NCBI GenBank assembly: GCA_964019415.1
Contig: OZ025875.1
Location: 4,773,411 to 4,837,410, forward strand
DNA length: 64,000 nt
Origin: Ianthella basta
Taxonomy: Eukaryota; Porifera; Demospongiae; Verongiida; Ianthellidae
Reading direction: 5' to 3'
Position 1 is the stretch's first letter, and each line of letters begins with the position of its first letter. Position numbers and translations under genes: made by a program. The notes under the pieces were generated by a model that was not told the DNA's origin, searched no databases, and saw only the letters and a program-made list of their open reading frames with translations. Shown one piece after another: positions 22,461-35,636 of the stretch.

Positions 22461-22858
22461 AAATAAGATGAATTAATTGAACACTTTGGCTACATTTGCT
22501 CGCCTAGTCCTCCTTCAAACTTAGTTATATCAATTATCATCATTATACAATCATTAGTTATATCAATGCCAACATACCTGAACTCTGAATTATATAATAA
22601 AATGATTAATTAATGGAATAAATTAGTGAAGCAATAAACTACTGAAATTTAGTAAAATAATTAAGATTTAATTAAAATGTTAAATAATTAGGTGTAACAA
22701 TTGATTGCCAACATACGTCTATTTGGAGGTACGTATGTGGCTATCTTCCACCAAAGCTTCCAGTAGCCGCTTCTACACTGCATTCTTTTTTGATGGGTTA
22801 CCGTAAATATTCTAAAAAGTCGAAAATCTAAAGTTCGCAAACTTCCTGTGATCTTGCC
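22461..22858. other. AT-rich intergenic stretch
   Basis: Very AT-rich (AATTAATTAATGG-type text, about 22560-22700) with no gene seen. It separates the LINE tail from the HIRAN-like fragment. Confidence 0.5.
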
Positions 22859-23056
22859 TCAACCTGCTCTAAAAATTTGATTTATTGGGAAAACCTCTAA
22901 TTTTGGCAAGGGCAAGGTGTTCTTGCCGTTAATTTTGTCTCCATGGTTGATGGACACGAATGCTTGTCCAATACTGGGATTCCACACCTCCTTGTAGACA
23001 TGATATCCACGAATAATGCACAATACTGTGACAAAAAAAGCGCCAGCAGCGGCCAT
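22859..23056 (-). pseudogene. HIRAN-like fragment
   Basis: The frame starts MAAAGAFFVTVLCIIRGYHV and continues YKEVWNPSIGQAF. The RGYHVYKxVWxPxIG pattern is characteristic of HIRAN-like domains that are abundant, often repeat-associated, in sponge and cnidarian genomes. After this motif the frame loses resemblance, and the usual ExxNPxDxxAVAV strand is not present. Likely a broken copy. The ATG at 23056 lies in an ATG-rich 5' context (AAAATGGCCGC). Confidence 0.45.
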
Positions 23057-23582
23057 TTTCTATATAGAGCCTTCCCAAAAATGGTGGCAGAGAACGCTCC
23101 AATTTTGCAAGAAGGCGATTAGAAATGCAGAAAAGTTCACAAATTTTTATGGTATCTTTGCGGTATAATTAGTGCAGAACCTAGGTACTTAGCTAGCTGA
23201 AACCTCGAGCCCTAAGGTTACAGAAATAAGGTCCAATAGCAGCATCAATGCCCTATGGTCGTGGGTTATTATTTAGCTACAGCTTAGCTAGCCACACACT
23301 ATAAAAAGTACAGAAACAAGAAATAACTAGACAAATGTAAACATTGTGGAGCGAGCGAGAGGAAGCAGGGGCATGTTGGTAAGTAATGACTGCAGCAGCA
23401 CAATAATATACAAGGAATAGACCGACAAAGCGTTAACATCGGCTACAGCGAGCAAGGCTGAGTCCAAGAAGGTAGTTAAATGGTAGCAAAGCTGCAGCAC
23501 CCTTCGAACCCGGCCTTTGTATAGACAACTGGTCCAGTGCACCGTCACTCATGATCCTGACAGGTGTCCAGCTGAATCGCAA
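23057..23582. other. Region 3' of the PDZD8-like gene
   Basis: Includes TTCGCAAAC and TTTTATGGTATCTTTGCGGTAT text resembling the MITE family at 887 around 23130-23165, and a stretch near 23290-23330 resembling the 6838-7095 family. No gene is recognised. Confidence 0.4.
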
Positions 23583-26500
23583 CTATCTGAAGCTGTACTG
23601 GACCAAAGCAACTTCTGCAGCAACGAGCAAGAGAGCCATTAAACTGCAGCAGCTGCCGACTTTGTGCCTGACCCACTCAGTCCTTGTGTAGTCATTGAGC
23701 CAATGTGCGTCCAGTTCACCCTCCCTATCATGGAAGTTGCATCGTTCAGCGAATTCTCTACAGCTAGTAGGCAAAACGTTAAAAGCCGGTGGCATTGCAG
23801 ACCGCTGACTCAGCTGACTCAGCTTGCACCAAGAGACAAGTAAGCATGTTTCCAGCCCCAGCCTGGGAAAGAGTCGAAGAAAAGAAGAAAGAGTCCATGC
23901 TTGTAAAATGAATGTGTACTGATATAAATGCTACCTTGGTGATGGGCATAACTTTGCATGAAATTGAAAAGTACTTACTGGTGTGCTTAATTGTCCAATT
24001 AGGGATCAATCTACAGTTCTCGATAGTGTCTGGATATAGAATTTGTACTGCAAGGGGTAGCCTGCAATTATGAAGTTCAGAGATGTTTCTCTACTGTGCA
24101 AAGGCAAGAGCACTAACTTGATGGTATTCACAAGCAGATCTGAAGATGTAAGGTGAAATTTCTCTTCATGCTGTCGACCAACTGTCATCAAGCAAGACAT
24201 TGCCAAAGTGGACAGCTTACAGGACATCTGCACATAAGGAGAAGCCATCTACACTGAGTGACTACGGAAACAAGCAATGATTACACAGTTAATACACTGA
24301 AAGATCTCAAGAGCTTACTTTTCCCAGAAGCATATCTCTCGCATCACTTTGCATTCGTCCCCAAACATTAATACTCAGGAACTCATCTGTACGTTCCACC
24401 TTAAAAGAGCATGTCATTTGCCAGGAAACATGCTACAGTGGTGGACAAATCACAGCAAATGAAGAGTATGCTGGCATATTGGATTTCCTACACTTCAGGA
24501 ACGGCTTGTTCATGACAAACTCAATCATTCTATTCATTGAGGTACTCTCATGTGTCAGTTGCAAGGTGTGACGTCAGGTTAAAATGGTAAAAAGCAAACA
24601 TGAAGAGGAGCAATAATTACAGAACACAACAAACATATGATGAAATAGGTTCTGGGAGTTGCAGTAGGCAATTCATTATGCCATATAACTTTAATACATA
24701 AGAAGGTTGTAAGTGTTCATGAGCTGGCTACACCTGTGGCAAAGATATCCAATTTCACAGCTTGAAGGCGAGAAAAAGAGCTGTGATGGCAGGTTCAAGC
24801 CTAATGGTAGCGGCTAATTTTCCTCTATTCCCTCCTTTCTTTCGAGTTGTGAAGTTGGACATCTTTGACACAATACATTATAAATACGGGTTATGCAACA
24901 GGTTAGATCTGGGTTAAGTGAGTGATTATGAAAGGGGTACAATTCTTTCATACAGTACAACAAGTATTTCGAGTTAAAAAACTCGTGGGGCGCCGGGGCA
25001 CCCCTGAACTCAAACTACTTGCCCAATTGATATCTTAAGGTAGCTAAATACACACACACACGCACACACTGAACATGTAAACCCACACATATGCACACAC
25101 ACACAAATGAACACACACACAAACACGTGTGCACACACCCACATACACACAGAAAGAGAGAGAGAGGGGTAGACAGAGAGCATTAGCTAGCAATGTTTGT
25201 TGTAAATAGAGAACATTTCAGCGCATGTTACCTGCCAACAGTGTAATTTCAATTCCACTAAAAGTACTAACCTTTGCAGACTTCGATACCATGATTTCCT
25301 GAAGTACGTCGCGCTGTTTCATTGTCTACACTGAACTCCATGAGGGTAGCTAGTTCCCCATCATGTGAAATGCTTTTTGGTTAAAAACGAAGCCTCTTTG
25401 TGTTGGTATAATTATAATGAATAAACGGTTCTAATCCACCTTCAATCAACTAAAGTAGACTCGTCTCAGAACTTCGCCATTTTTCAATGCCCGTTGCTCG
25501 GTCTTCATGATATTTGGAGCTATATCTCACAGGAGAGACTTTCAATAGGCATCTTACTAGCATTACCGTGCAAACACATACCTATGTCCTAATTTCGTTT
25601 GATAGATACACGACAAAATTTGAACATAAATGATTGCGAGCCCTATAAAGCATAGACCACAAGCGCCACCATCTTGAATTGCCCGAAATATAGATAGTCC
25701 ATTACGAAGATGAAGACACACGAATACCTAAAAGTAAAAACAATACAGGGGTGCCTTCGGTGCCCCAAAAAATGCAAAAGCTAATACAAACATCATTCAA
25801 TAGTTTATCAAAACCTTCATACCCATTTGTGGCAGAATGCCTATATATAGGAAAACATGATGCACACATACGTACAATATGATCAGCTGTCACTAATCTC
25901 TTATCATCAAAATGGAATACAACCAAGAAAGGAAACATGAACCCATTATGAGACTCACTCTATTGGCTGCCTTTATGTCTGTCTGGTACTGTCTCTTTGG
26001 TTTCCCTTCAGTAGTTTTTAAACTATGCTGAGAGTATGACATGACTTGTGAATCTGGAATGACCGGAAAGGAATGCGGTTTCAGCAAAAATTGGAAAGAT
26101 ACCATTCGCTGTTCTGACAAAGGAAGCTTGGACAAGTTGAGATCAAGTTCTTTAATGCAGCTTCCTCTTTTACCGTTGATAGAAGTAAGAATGTAACCCT
26201 ACAAAATGTCAATGGAAAAACAACCATAAAATTGTGTACTGTACCACTAATGTATGGTACTTACCGGCTGTAGGTCATATTTCCGGGCTACACTACCATC
26301 TGGGTGAATAGCCTTCACAGCTGCGACATGAATCCGCTCCTCTTCAAATGTCAAGTACACATCCACAAGCTGAGCACCTAAGATGTCTGTGTATACAATA
26401 TGTGACTTGTCAGATGTATCCAAATCACTACTATTGCCCTATTGATGTACTAAGTACTTCATGTGCAGGAAGTATTTGAATTTCAGGTATCAAGCAACAC

Positions 26501-29500
26501 AATCAGCAAGCAGGAGAAATAAAACACTTACTGCACAGTGCACTTCATACACAACATGTACACTATAGTACAACAGACATCATAGTATCAGCATAAATAA
26601 TGAACAATTATACAGTAGTACAGCTAAAAAGCTTAACTGCCACATCATGCGTTAATTACATGTATACTAGTGGTATGTACATAGCATTGTTTTATAACTT
26701 TAATTTTGATGCTATAGAGACCTCCCAGTAGGGACAATTAAATTGCGCTCCTTTCACCAAGCATCCATCAGATGCCTGAGAGTCATGTGAGCCGATGTCT
26801 GATTTGCATTTGCAGCTTATTTCACACATTAGTATCAGAAGATCCTCGCTACAAATCAAAGCAACCAATTATGCTATTGCTCATTTCTTCACTTGTGATA
26901 CAAGCAATGACAGCGAAGCTACAACAAGGCGTTACAATTTGCTGCAATAGATAGAAATAGAGCAGTGAATAAAGTTAGTCTAAGTTTTAATGGAAACTCA
27001 AGACAATTCACACTCTCTAGAAATAGGTGTGCAAAGCAGTGAATCAGTCCAAGATATCAGCAACAATACAACAAGGGCATGCAACATGGCTGACACAGAG
27101 TGGGGTCTTGTCTACTGGCAACATCGATGCCAAAAGTGTCAGCCATCATCGCCATCACTACTATTCCAGCCCATGCTGAAGGACAGGCTCTAGAGATGCC
27201 TTGAAGAAGCCACCAGTGCAGGTTCTATCATGGAACATTGACGAACTCGGTGGAAAAGACCTACACCTCCAGTACGCCCTTGGTTTGCTGCAAATCGACA
27301 TCTGCTACGTTTCGGAAGGGAAGTATGGTCAGAGCCAAGATACATGAAAGCTCCTACATGATTGTTGGGGACACACATGGTGGAGATTTGTATCTGGCAA
27401 CTGCACAGGCTCAGCTGGTGTTAGCATCCTCATCGTGGGACTGTGGACCGTGGAAGAACAGGGTGATGTGCATAACCAATGTTTCCCACACTTAGCCTCT
27501 CTAGAAAGGAACATTGTCAGTGATGACAACCTATGGCCCTGTCAACAAAAAGAATGAAGTGAATGGAAGAATCTCTAGCTATTCATCACAGTGACCTCAG
27601 CAAAACACTACTGCTATGCTCAATCCTTGCTACTTCCTCTTAGTCTGTGGAGATCTCAATGCTAAAGTGTTAACGACAATGCCGAACACTATGGGATAGT
27701 GTGTCCAATCTACCACTTAAAGTGGCAGCATTAATGGGTAATACATTCTGGAAATTACTCACATACATCAAATGTTCATCCTCACTGGGTTTTCAAGCAG
27801 AAGAGAAACTCCACCTATATCACTCACTGCCACAAGCCCACAAAGGCAGAGCATACCTTAGGTTATAATTATGCTGTTCCAAAGTAGGCATTGTAGGTGA
27901 ATCTTGAGCTTTAAATGTACTGCAGCCTGCAATCAGACATCCACTCAGACCATTACCCCATTGTTGCCAAATTAGACCTTATCAGTGCAGACTCCCAGAA
28001 GTGATGACCAAGGAACTGAACATCAACTCGAATACTTCCATTCAGACTGACCCATTTAAAACTGCCAATAGGACTGCATGAGAATCTTGACCATTGATGA
28101 TTTCCAATAATTGGTTGACAGATGATGTTACAGTTGTAACCAAGAGGAAGTGTAGAACTCTACAGCAATGGAGGAAAGCTGTACGACAGAAGATGATAGA
28201 GCCCAGCACCTCCACCAGAAAATGCAACAGCTTGTCCTGGATTGTGACAATGGCTAAGAATGAGTTATTGCAAAGAACTGTCCACAACAGCGAGAAAGAT
28301 TTGAGCAAACACTGAACCAGACAAGCCTTTCAAAAAATTGGATTCAAATGTAAAGTAGAATGCACATCACTGAGTTGGAGAACCAGGATGGAAACAGGAT
28401 CAAAGACAACATGCAGGGTGTTCACATTGATGAGGGATAGTGAGGTAAATGAATGAAGTTATGGAACCAATATCAACACCTGGGGCATGGGGTTGAGTAA
28501 GGGTGCAATGCGGAGGGGTAAGCTTCAACTTTGTGGTCACCTCGTCACGGAGTTCTGCTGGAAACCCTGCAGCTATTGTTGACAGGGTGGTGGACATGTG
28601 TCACCCCGTATTAGTGGCATTGTTTGCAGGTGTCCAGGGTGGGCACATGAGGTAGGAGCACATACATGTTCCGCTCTTGGCTGTCTGATCCCTGTAAGTG
28701 GCCATGACATTGCTTCACTTAACTCTTCTGAATATTGATCTTCTTGGTTCTACACAGCTAGACCCTAGATCACTTCCAGGTCATCTTACTATAATTCATG
28801 GAATCTAGGATTTTTATGTATGTTTGTTCAGCCATAAAATCGGCGCCTTCCTGAGAATCGACTCGATACGCTCCGTGCCAGTTGAGGGACTGGGGGGCCA
28901 TGTTCTTAGAGGGTTGCCGTTCACCTAGCTGTTTTGCGGCCGAAGAGCGAGATGTCCTTCATCAATTCTCCGCGGGCCGACATGCCATTTTTAACATTAT
29001 CCACCGGCCCTTCCACTACCGGTCATTGGCGTACTTGATACAAGCCATGCCAGTTAAGGGAGTAGGTGGACATGAGCTTAGAGGGGTGCCGTTCACCTAG
29101 CTGCCCTGCAGCCGAAGAAAACGCTTCCTTTTTTCCACGGGCCAAGATGCCATTTTTAGTTATTGGTCTCTAGGACATCCAGTTACGGGTGATTTTTTTT
29201 GTTGTCAGCCAACGTTCAAACTAAACTCTACAGTCGTTATAGCAGCCAGCCTCTGTTGCTACCTGTGCAGATAGTTCAAAACTGGCAAGGGACTGACTCG
29301 CTGGCTTGCAATAGGCTGGGAACCTGCCCAAAGGGCGGGCATTCAGCTAGTATCACATAATCACTGTGAGTATCTCTACAATCTTGATGGAGTAACTAGT
29401 AGGTCAATGTTTAAACAAGTCCCATATACAAAAACAGGTTGAATACCCACTTGAAGAAGGAACATGGCTGATATCCGTGCAACTTACGCAGTACAAACTA

Positions 29501-32500
29501 AGCAAGTAGGATATAATTATGTGATGAATGTCTTCACGCAATGACTTAATCATAGCATTTAGCTTCCTACAATGAATGTCCAACTGTTTGAGGGCACTTC
29601 TGTCTGAATAGTTGGTGGTGTCCAATTATCAAGATTATACTCTACATAAATTATGTATAATGGCCATAATTGAAATTAATTCATTCTGAATTCAGTCTGG
29701 ATTGTTTCCACGGGCTTAGGCTAATCATCTACAGCATAACACAAGAGTCAATCTCCAAGCAACAGATAGCATCCCAATTCTTTACATGCAGTGCTAACAT
29801 ACCTTGCACAGATTTTGTTTCTGCAGTTGAAAGCAGAAGCTTTACTTCTTTTACAGGCCAAGTCAACATAATGTCGCTATAAATAGGCACACTCTTGACA
29901 GGCTCTAATAAAAATGCAGAAGGTGCAACATATATAAATGATTCCTTCCAAATGGTGGATATACAGTAACAGTGGTTGCATAAAGTTGCCTTCTACAGCT
30001 CATACCCCATGGTCAATGCAGTTTCCAAGATCTGGTAAGTACGTACATTGTTTTGAGGATGTCACTGTATGGCTTTATGTTACAGATGATAATAGGTTTA
30101 AAATAATTACAATATTAACCAGAGATGATGGGTAGCACTTTGAGAAGGAGCTAAAAGAACGATAACATGCAACAAGAAAGGATACATATGATGTGTGTAG
30201 AAGACAGAACCTCTTGCTATACAATAGGTCCATCTCCTGCATGCTGTTGTGGACATGCACTCTTAAGGGGCAGGTGCACCTTTAAGTGCAAAAACCAGAA
30301 AATTTATTATCTACATAACTTTTGCAGTGTATGCACTAGTTACATCTTATTTTGTACACAGTTTCTACTATACCTGAACAAGAAGTGGCAGGAAGGCTGT
30401 TTCTTTGACTAGATGTAGTAGCTGAATATGGCTGTTTTGCCAGCGATCACCTAAATCACATTTATTATGCCTGTTTCCTTATAATATGCTACTAAAACCT
30501 AGCGCTTTTGCATAATTATATGCGTTTCTTGATTGACCACATGAACATATGCGGGTGGTTTTCTGATTTTGATCAGGAAGTGTAAAAATTGTTATCCTGT
30601 CTCATGATATGTGCAGAATTTGCCTATTGCAGCTGTCACATCAATAATTACCACAAACCTCATGTACATAGATGCATGGAGTACATGGTACGTACCTAGA
30701 AAAATTCAGATATCTAACTTAAAAGATGATTGAATTAGGTGTAATAAATGAAGTTCTATAAAATGGATGCCATGAAATCACAATGTATTTGTTCCACAAT
30801 CATTGGAAATGGCTCACAAATAAGTAGCCTGTCTCCTCACTTCTACTTTGTCAATTGGGTGCACTTTGCAGAAGAATAATTTCTCTGCTCTGTTGGAACA
30901 TCACTTCTTGGTGCTGGCACAAATGATAAATTTTAGGCAGCATACATAGTTGACCTCATAGTTTACCATACTTCCTGTTGAGCTATGCATATGAAATTAT
31001 GACTAGAAAGTGAGATAATTAGTTGCATTTGCCCACTAAAATAAGAAGTATAATGCATTACTTGGACACTATTGCATCATCCCTTGGGAACTGAGACCTC
31101 TTGCTAGGTGACTACAATGCTTAGAATATGTCACCTACTGGAAATAACACCTTAAGAGGTAGGTCACAATGTTTTCTTGGGCTAAGCCTGTGTCCAATCG
31201 AAATCAAAACACCTCAGTACCGAGCAAACATTAAAATGAATATTTCTAACATTTCTAAGACTGTATGTTTGCAACAACTTCAACTGGTCCATAATATGCT
31301 ACATCTCCTGCTCAAAATCACAAAGATGTCATATCACTCACGTAGCTCACTTTAACAATGAGTCTCTAATGTTATAGGCCAGTCCAATAACTACTGGAAC
31401 TTACCGTCTCCAGCCTTTTGTATTTGTGGCTCTGCCATTTGTTTGATAATGGAAGGTGGCACTGGCTACCTATACCACATCTCAGACATTAGAACTACAG
31501 TGAATTTATGCAACCTTGCAACAGCTCCCAAACCTTAGGCAGTCCTTGCCTAGGATATGAACAGGGCGACATATGCTAGTTTTGTACAGTACTGGTCCAT
31601 ATCCTAGGTATCAGCTGCCCATGGTTCGGGAAATGTTGCAAGATTGCAGAAATCCCCTGTAATACCACCACGTAGTGCAATTAGACATAGTCTACATATT
31701 TCTTTACTGTAGCCTCCAATACACAGTATACGTATGAGAATACTAACCTACTGACACTGTACAGTACATTTGGGACAAGCTGGCAGGTTGTGGAACTTTC
31801 TCTGTGTCCACCAGCATAACACTGAGATCTCCAACTGTGACTGGCACACCACAGTACTGCACCTAAATATCAGAAACAAATGATTTAAAAAGTAGTGCAT
31901 ATCATAAACCGCTTCAAAAGTGGCTGTACTGAAGGCAGTGCAATGGAAAGGCAACACAGAAATGATATACAAATATCTGAATGATTCCTTGATGGCATCC
32001 ATAGGCGTAGCACAGGGTCCAGCAGGCCGGCAGCTGCCGGACCAATACTTTCATAGCCAAGGAAAAATAAATAAAGCAGAACTCACAGTTAGTGGACAAA
32101 TGGTTATGTTCAATCCAAAGATCCTTTAACTGACAATTGCTAGTTATCTAAGTCCAATGGGTAAGAGTTGTCAATTAGAAATATTGTTCTCTTGATGAGC
32201 GCTGCTTAACATGCCAGGCTGGACTGCCTTCAAGTAACCATTTTTGTGATGAAACTTTGCCTAGCCATAATGATGTCATCGATACAAACAATGGCCAATT
32301 AAGGTGAACTAACTCAAATGAGATGATGTGGCACCGTGTGGTTGCACAGTGCCGATCCTTAAGTAATGACTTCATTGCCAAATCTGACTACCCCAAATCT
32401 AACTTTCCTATGCATTAAAACCTGTAGCGCTTCTGCTTGGATTACTGAACTGTTCATTGTTTCATTAATATTTATGGATATTGGAACGTCATTGTGTGCA

Positions 32501-35500
32501 TTATGTATATTTGTGCATGTAAGTAATTTTTGTAACAAAGATGTGTAGAATAATGTTACAGTAATAGCATGCTAATGCTGACACAAGTATTTGAATAAGA
32601 ATGTACTGCAAGCAAAGCGAGCAAAAATATTTTTGGCCCCGCCGGACCAAGGCATATCTCACTGCTACACCCCTGGATGCAGTCATTGAGGCAACTGATC
32701 GATCCTCTGGTATCTACAATAGCAGCACAAAACAGACAGATGTCTTGATGGTCAACTGAAGCTGGGCAGGGTCACTTTCCATTACTAAATTTGATATTCA
32801 TATGCAACATATCAACTCGCACCCTTCTCACATCCTTCATCTTGCAAAAATGTGGTTGCTTGGTCTTTGACTTCTGCTACTGTCATTTTTCTCACCAATC
32901 ACTCCATACTCTGCACCCACATTCATGACAATTATGTGCACTTACTTTAGCTGGCATCTTCAAGACAGTGGATGGTTGTGGAGACATTGTCTTTCTCCAA
33001 CCTATTTTGGTTCTCTTCTTTGGCTGTGAATCAAGCAATAGTCTAATGGGTATGAAAGTAGAATGATGCAGCATATACAGAACTCCTTTCAGCATGGCAA
33101 TGGGGTCGCCAGGGCTCAGTCACAGTGGCAGACCTAGCGATAGAGGACGTGGAAGAGAGAGCACTTTCCTCTTGCGCCCACAGGCTGTTGTTCTGGAAGA
33201 GGTACTGTATGTGGACGGCATTCTATGAGCTCTACCAACCTACCATAGGCATTCTACCATCACTTGATCTCCAGCGAGCCCTCAACCCAATTCACGTTCG
33301 AGAAAGAGTCCCAGGGAACCATTCCATTCTTGGACCTCTATAGTAGTAACCCAACATTACGACGGCTCTCTATCCACCACTGTGTTCTGAAAGAAGACCC
33401 ATACTGGCCGTACCCTGGATTGGGGTCAAAACGCTTGGTTATTGACAAATTCCAACTGTCCATTTTCGGCCTGGCTAGTGTGGTACAAGAGCTTTCATCA
33501 TCTTATACAGAGCTCCTTAATGAGTGTGGGAAGGCGAGAAATAGCTGTACTCCTCATGGAGAAGCATCCAAATCTTGCTCTAAATTGAAACAGAATAGTA
33601 GCATGACTGCTTTTCTGCAACTTTTAAAAAGGGGAGACTATGGTAGAGAAGGCTAAATGAAGACATGAAAGGAATATTAAAACTTTTGATGGAGCTCTGG
33701 GGATAATGCTGGGACCAATGTAGCATTCCAAACATGGAGAAAACATAGAAGTACATGGTTAAACAAAAAATTGAGGCCTTTGTTGGTTGATGGTCCTTAA
33801 GGAGCTGAGAGATGTGGAGTGCATTGTCGATGCACCAGATGGTATCAAAAAGAAATGCTACCATTGTGAGATCAGGTATAATCATGGATCACCTATATGA
33901 TCAGCTGTACAGCTCTGCAGGAAGGATCCTGAAGATACGTACAGCTAGTAAAGGTACATAATCAAGGATTTCCTCCAGCCTTGTTCATTGGCTGCCAACC
34001 CACTCTATCCCACTTTTGTTCGCAGGTCATCATCCCATGTAAAGAACTCAACTGGTATTCTGTAGCAGGCAGTTCCTCCCTGATGACAGACTAGGTACTT
34101 GTGTGTGCTTTTGGCGCTTGCTGCGGTTTCCTTATTCAAGACGTTCCAGCCCACCTGGCAGCCAAAATAGCTAATGGATAGATCCTGATTGACACCTTAC
34201 TTGTAGAATGCATGGTACCATCACAGTTGACATGGTAAGCCTTCTCAAGTTCTGTGTTGGTGCTACGTACATACATACTTGGTCCTACTGGGAATATGTA
34301 CCTGCAGACCTTTGGCATAACCATGCAGTTACTGTCATTGCTCAGTACCTGGGAGAATGTGCTTTATTTTGAATTGATTGATCATGCCCTTGCGAGAACT
34401 GTCCATTGATTGATGATATCCTGGATTGACTGAACTATTAAAAGAAATTTTCACAGCAAGATTGGAATTCAAGGCTTCTTACACAAATTGCACCCCAACA
34501 GTTGCATATGGGGTACTGTACACGATCATTGCTAACCTTTCCCTTTGTGCAGTACTATATACCAACTGGATTGCACATGTCCTTATGCAGGAGATCGCTT
34601 AGGAAATAGATTCCTGATAATACCTATGTGTAACCTTGATTGCAATACAAGTACAATCCTTACAGGAGCATAAGGACTACACCTGTTCCTCAAATGTGAA
34701 AACTTAGCGTGCAACTGTCAATAGCAATTCACTAACTCACCTGTGTATCAAGAGGGTAAGGTACTTGGCGTGGAAGAAAAGGCTTAAACCGTGTCTTTCT
34801 GCTTGGAAGGGTATGCTTCTTACGAATGGTTCTGTGCATCTGCAATGACAGGATACAACACTGCAGCAAGAGCATCATACCAGTAGCAGATTATTAGCAT
34901 ACCTGCATTTCAATAAACTTTGCCAAGTGATTGAGGCTATACCCTTCCACTTCCGCTGTTACAGATATTTTAATATCTGCTGGAGGGTCCTGCATGAAAG
35001 AGGAATGTACAGTGTATAAGATCTACTGTATTATGGCCATCACGTAATTTGGATAGAATGGCTTAAATATTATGTAGTCACGAATAGTGCTAAAAAAAGA
35101 AGTGTGAGGCTCTTGATTGTATATCTATTAACTGTCATTATGGCAATAAAGACAGGGCAGTCAATGAAAGACATAGATGACCTTAACACATACAGTAATG
35201 TGTATGACTGCAAGAAAGAAGGGGCTACATAAGCGGTCTAATCACTTTAAGTAACCAAAACAAAGAATAGATAGCAGGAGAAATGACGACATTAGAGCAC
35301 AGTTAAGGCAGGAAGGAACTGTGGAGCAGGTACGCAGATAGAGAGAAGTCTGGAAGAAATGGGTAGAAGAACAAGTTGGATCTATTACGAAGATGGTAAT
35401 GAGTGGAGTTGTACCAGGGAAAAGACCAAGACTTAGAGGGAGGCCAAGAAAGCGATGGAGCGATGCTTACTGATTGATGCCAAGATGTAGGCTTTCCAGT

Positions 35501-35603
35501 ATTAGTAATCTTTAGAATACTCTATAGTATCTAACCTATGATAATACTAAAGTTCAATTTATCTTGTATGAACGACCCCATGTGTTTCGGGGACTGTGTT
35601 CTA

Positions 35604-35636
<33 letters not shown>

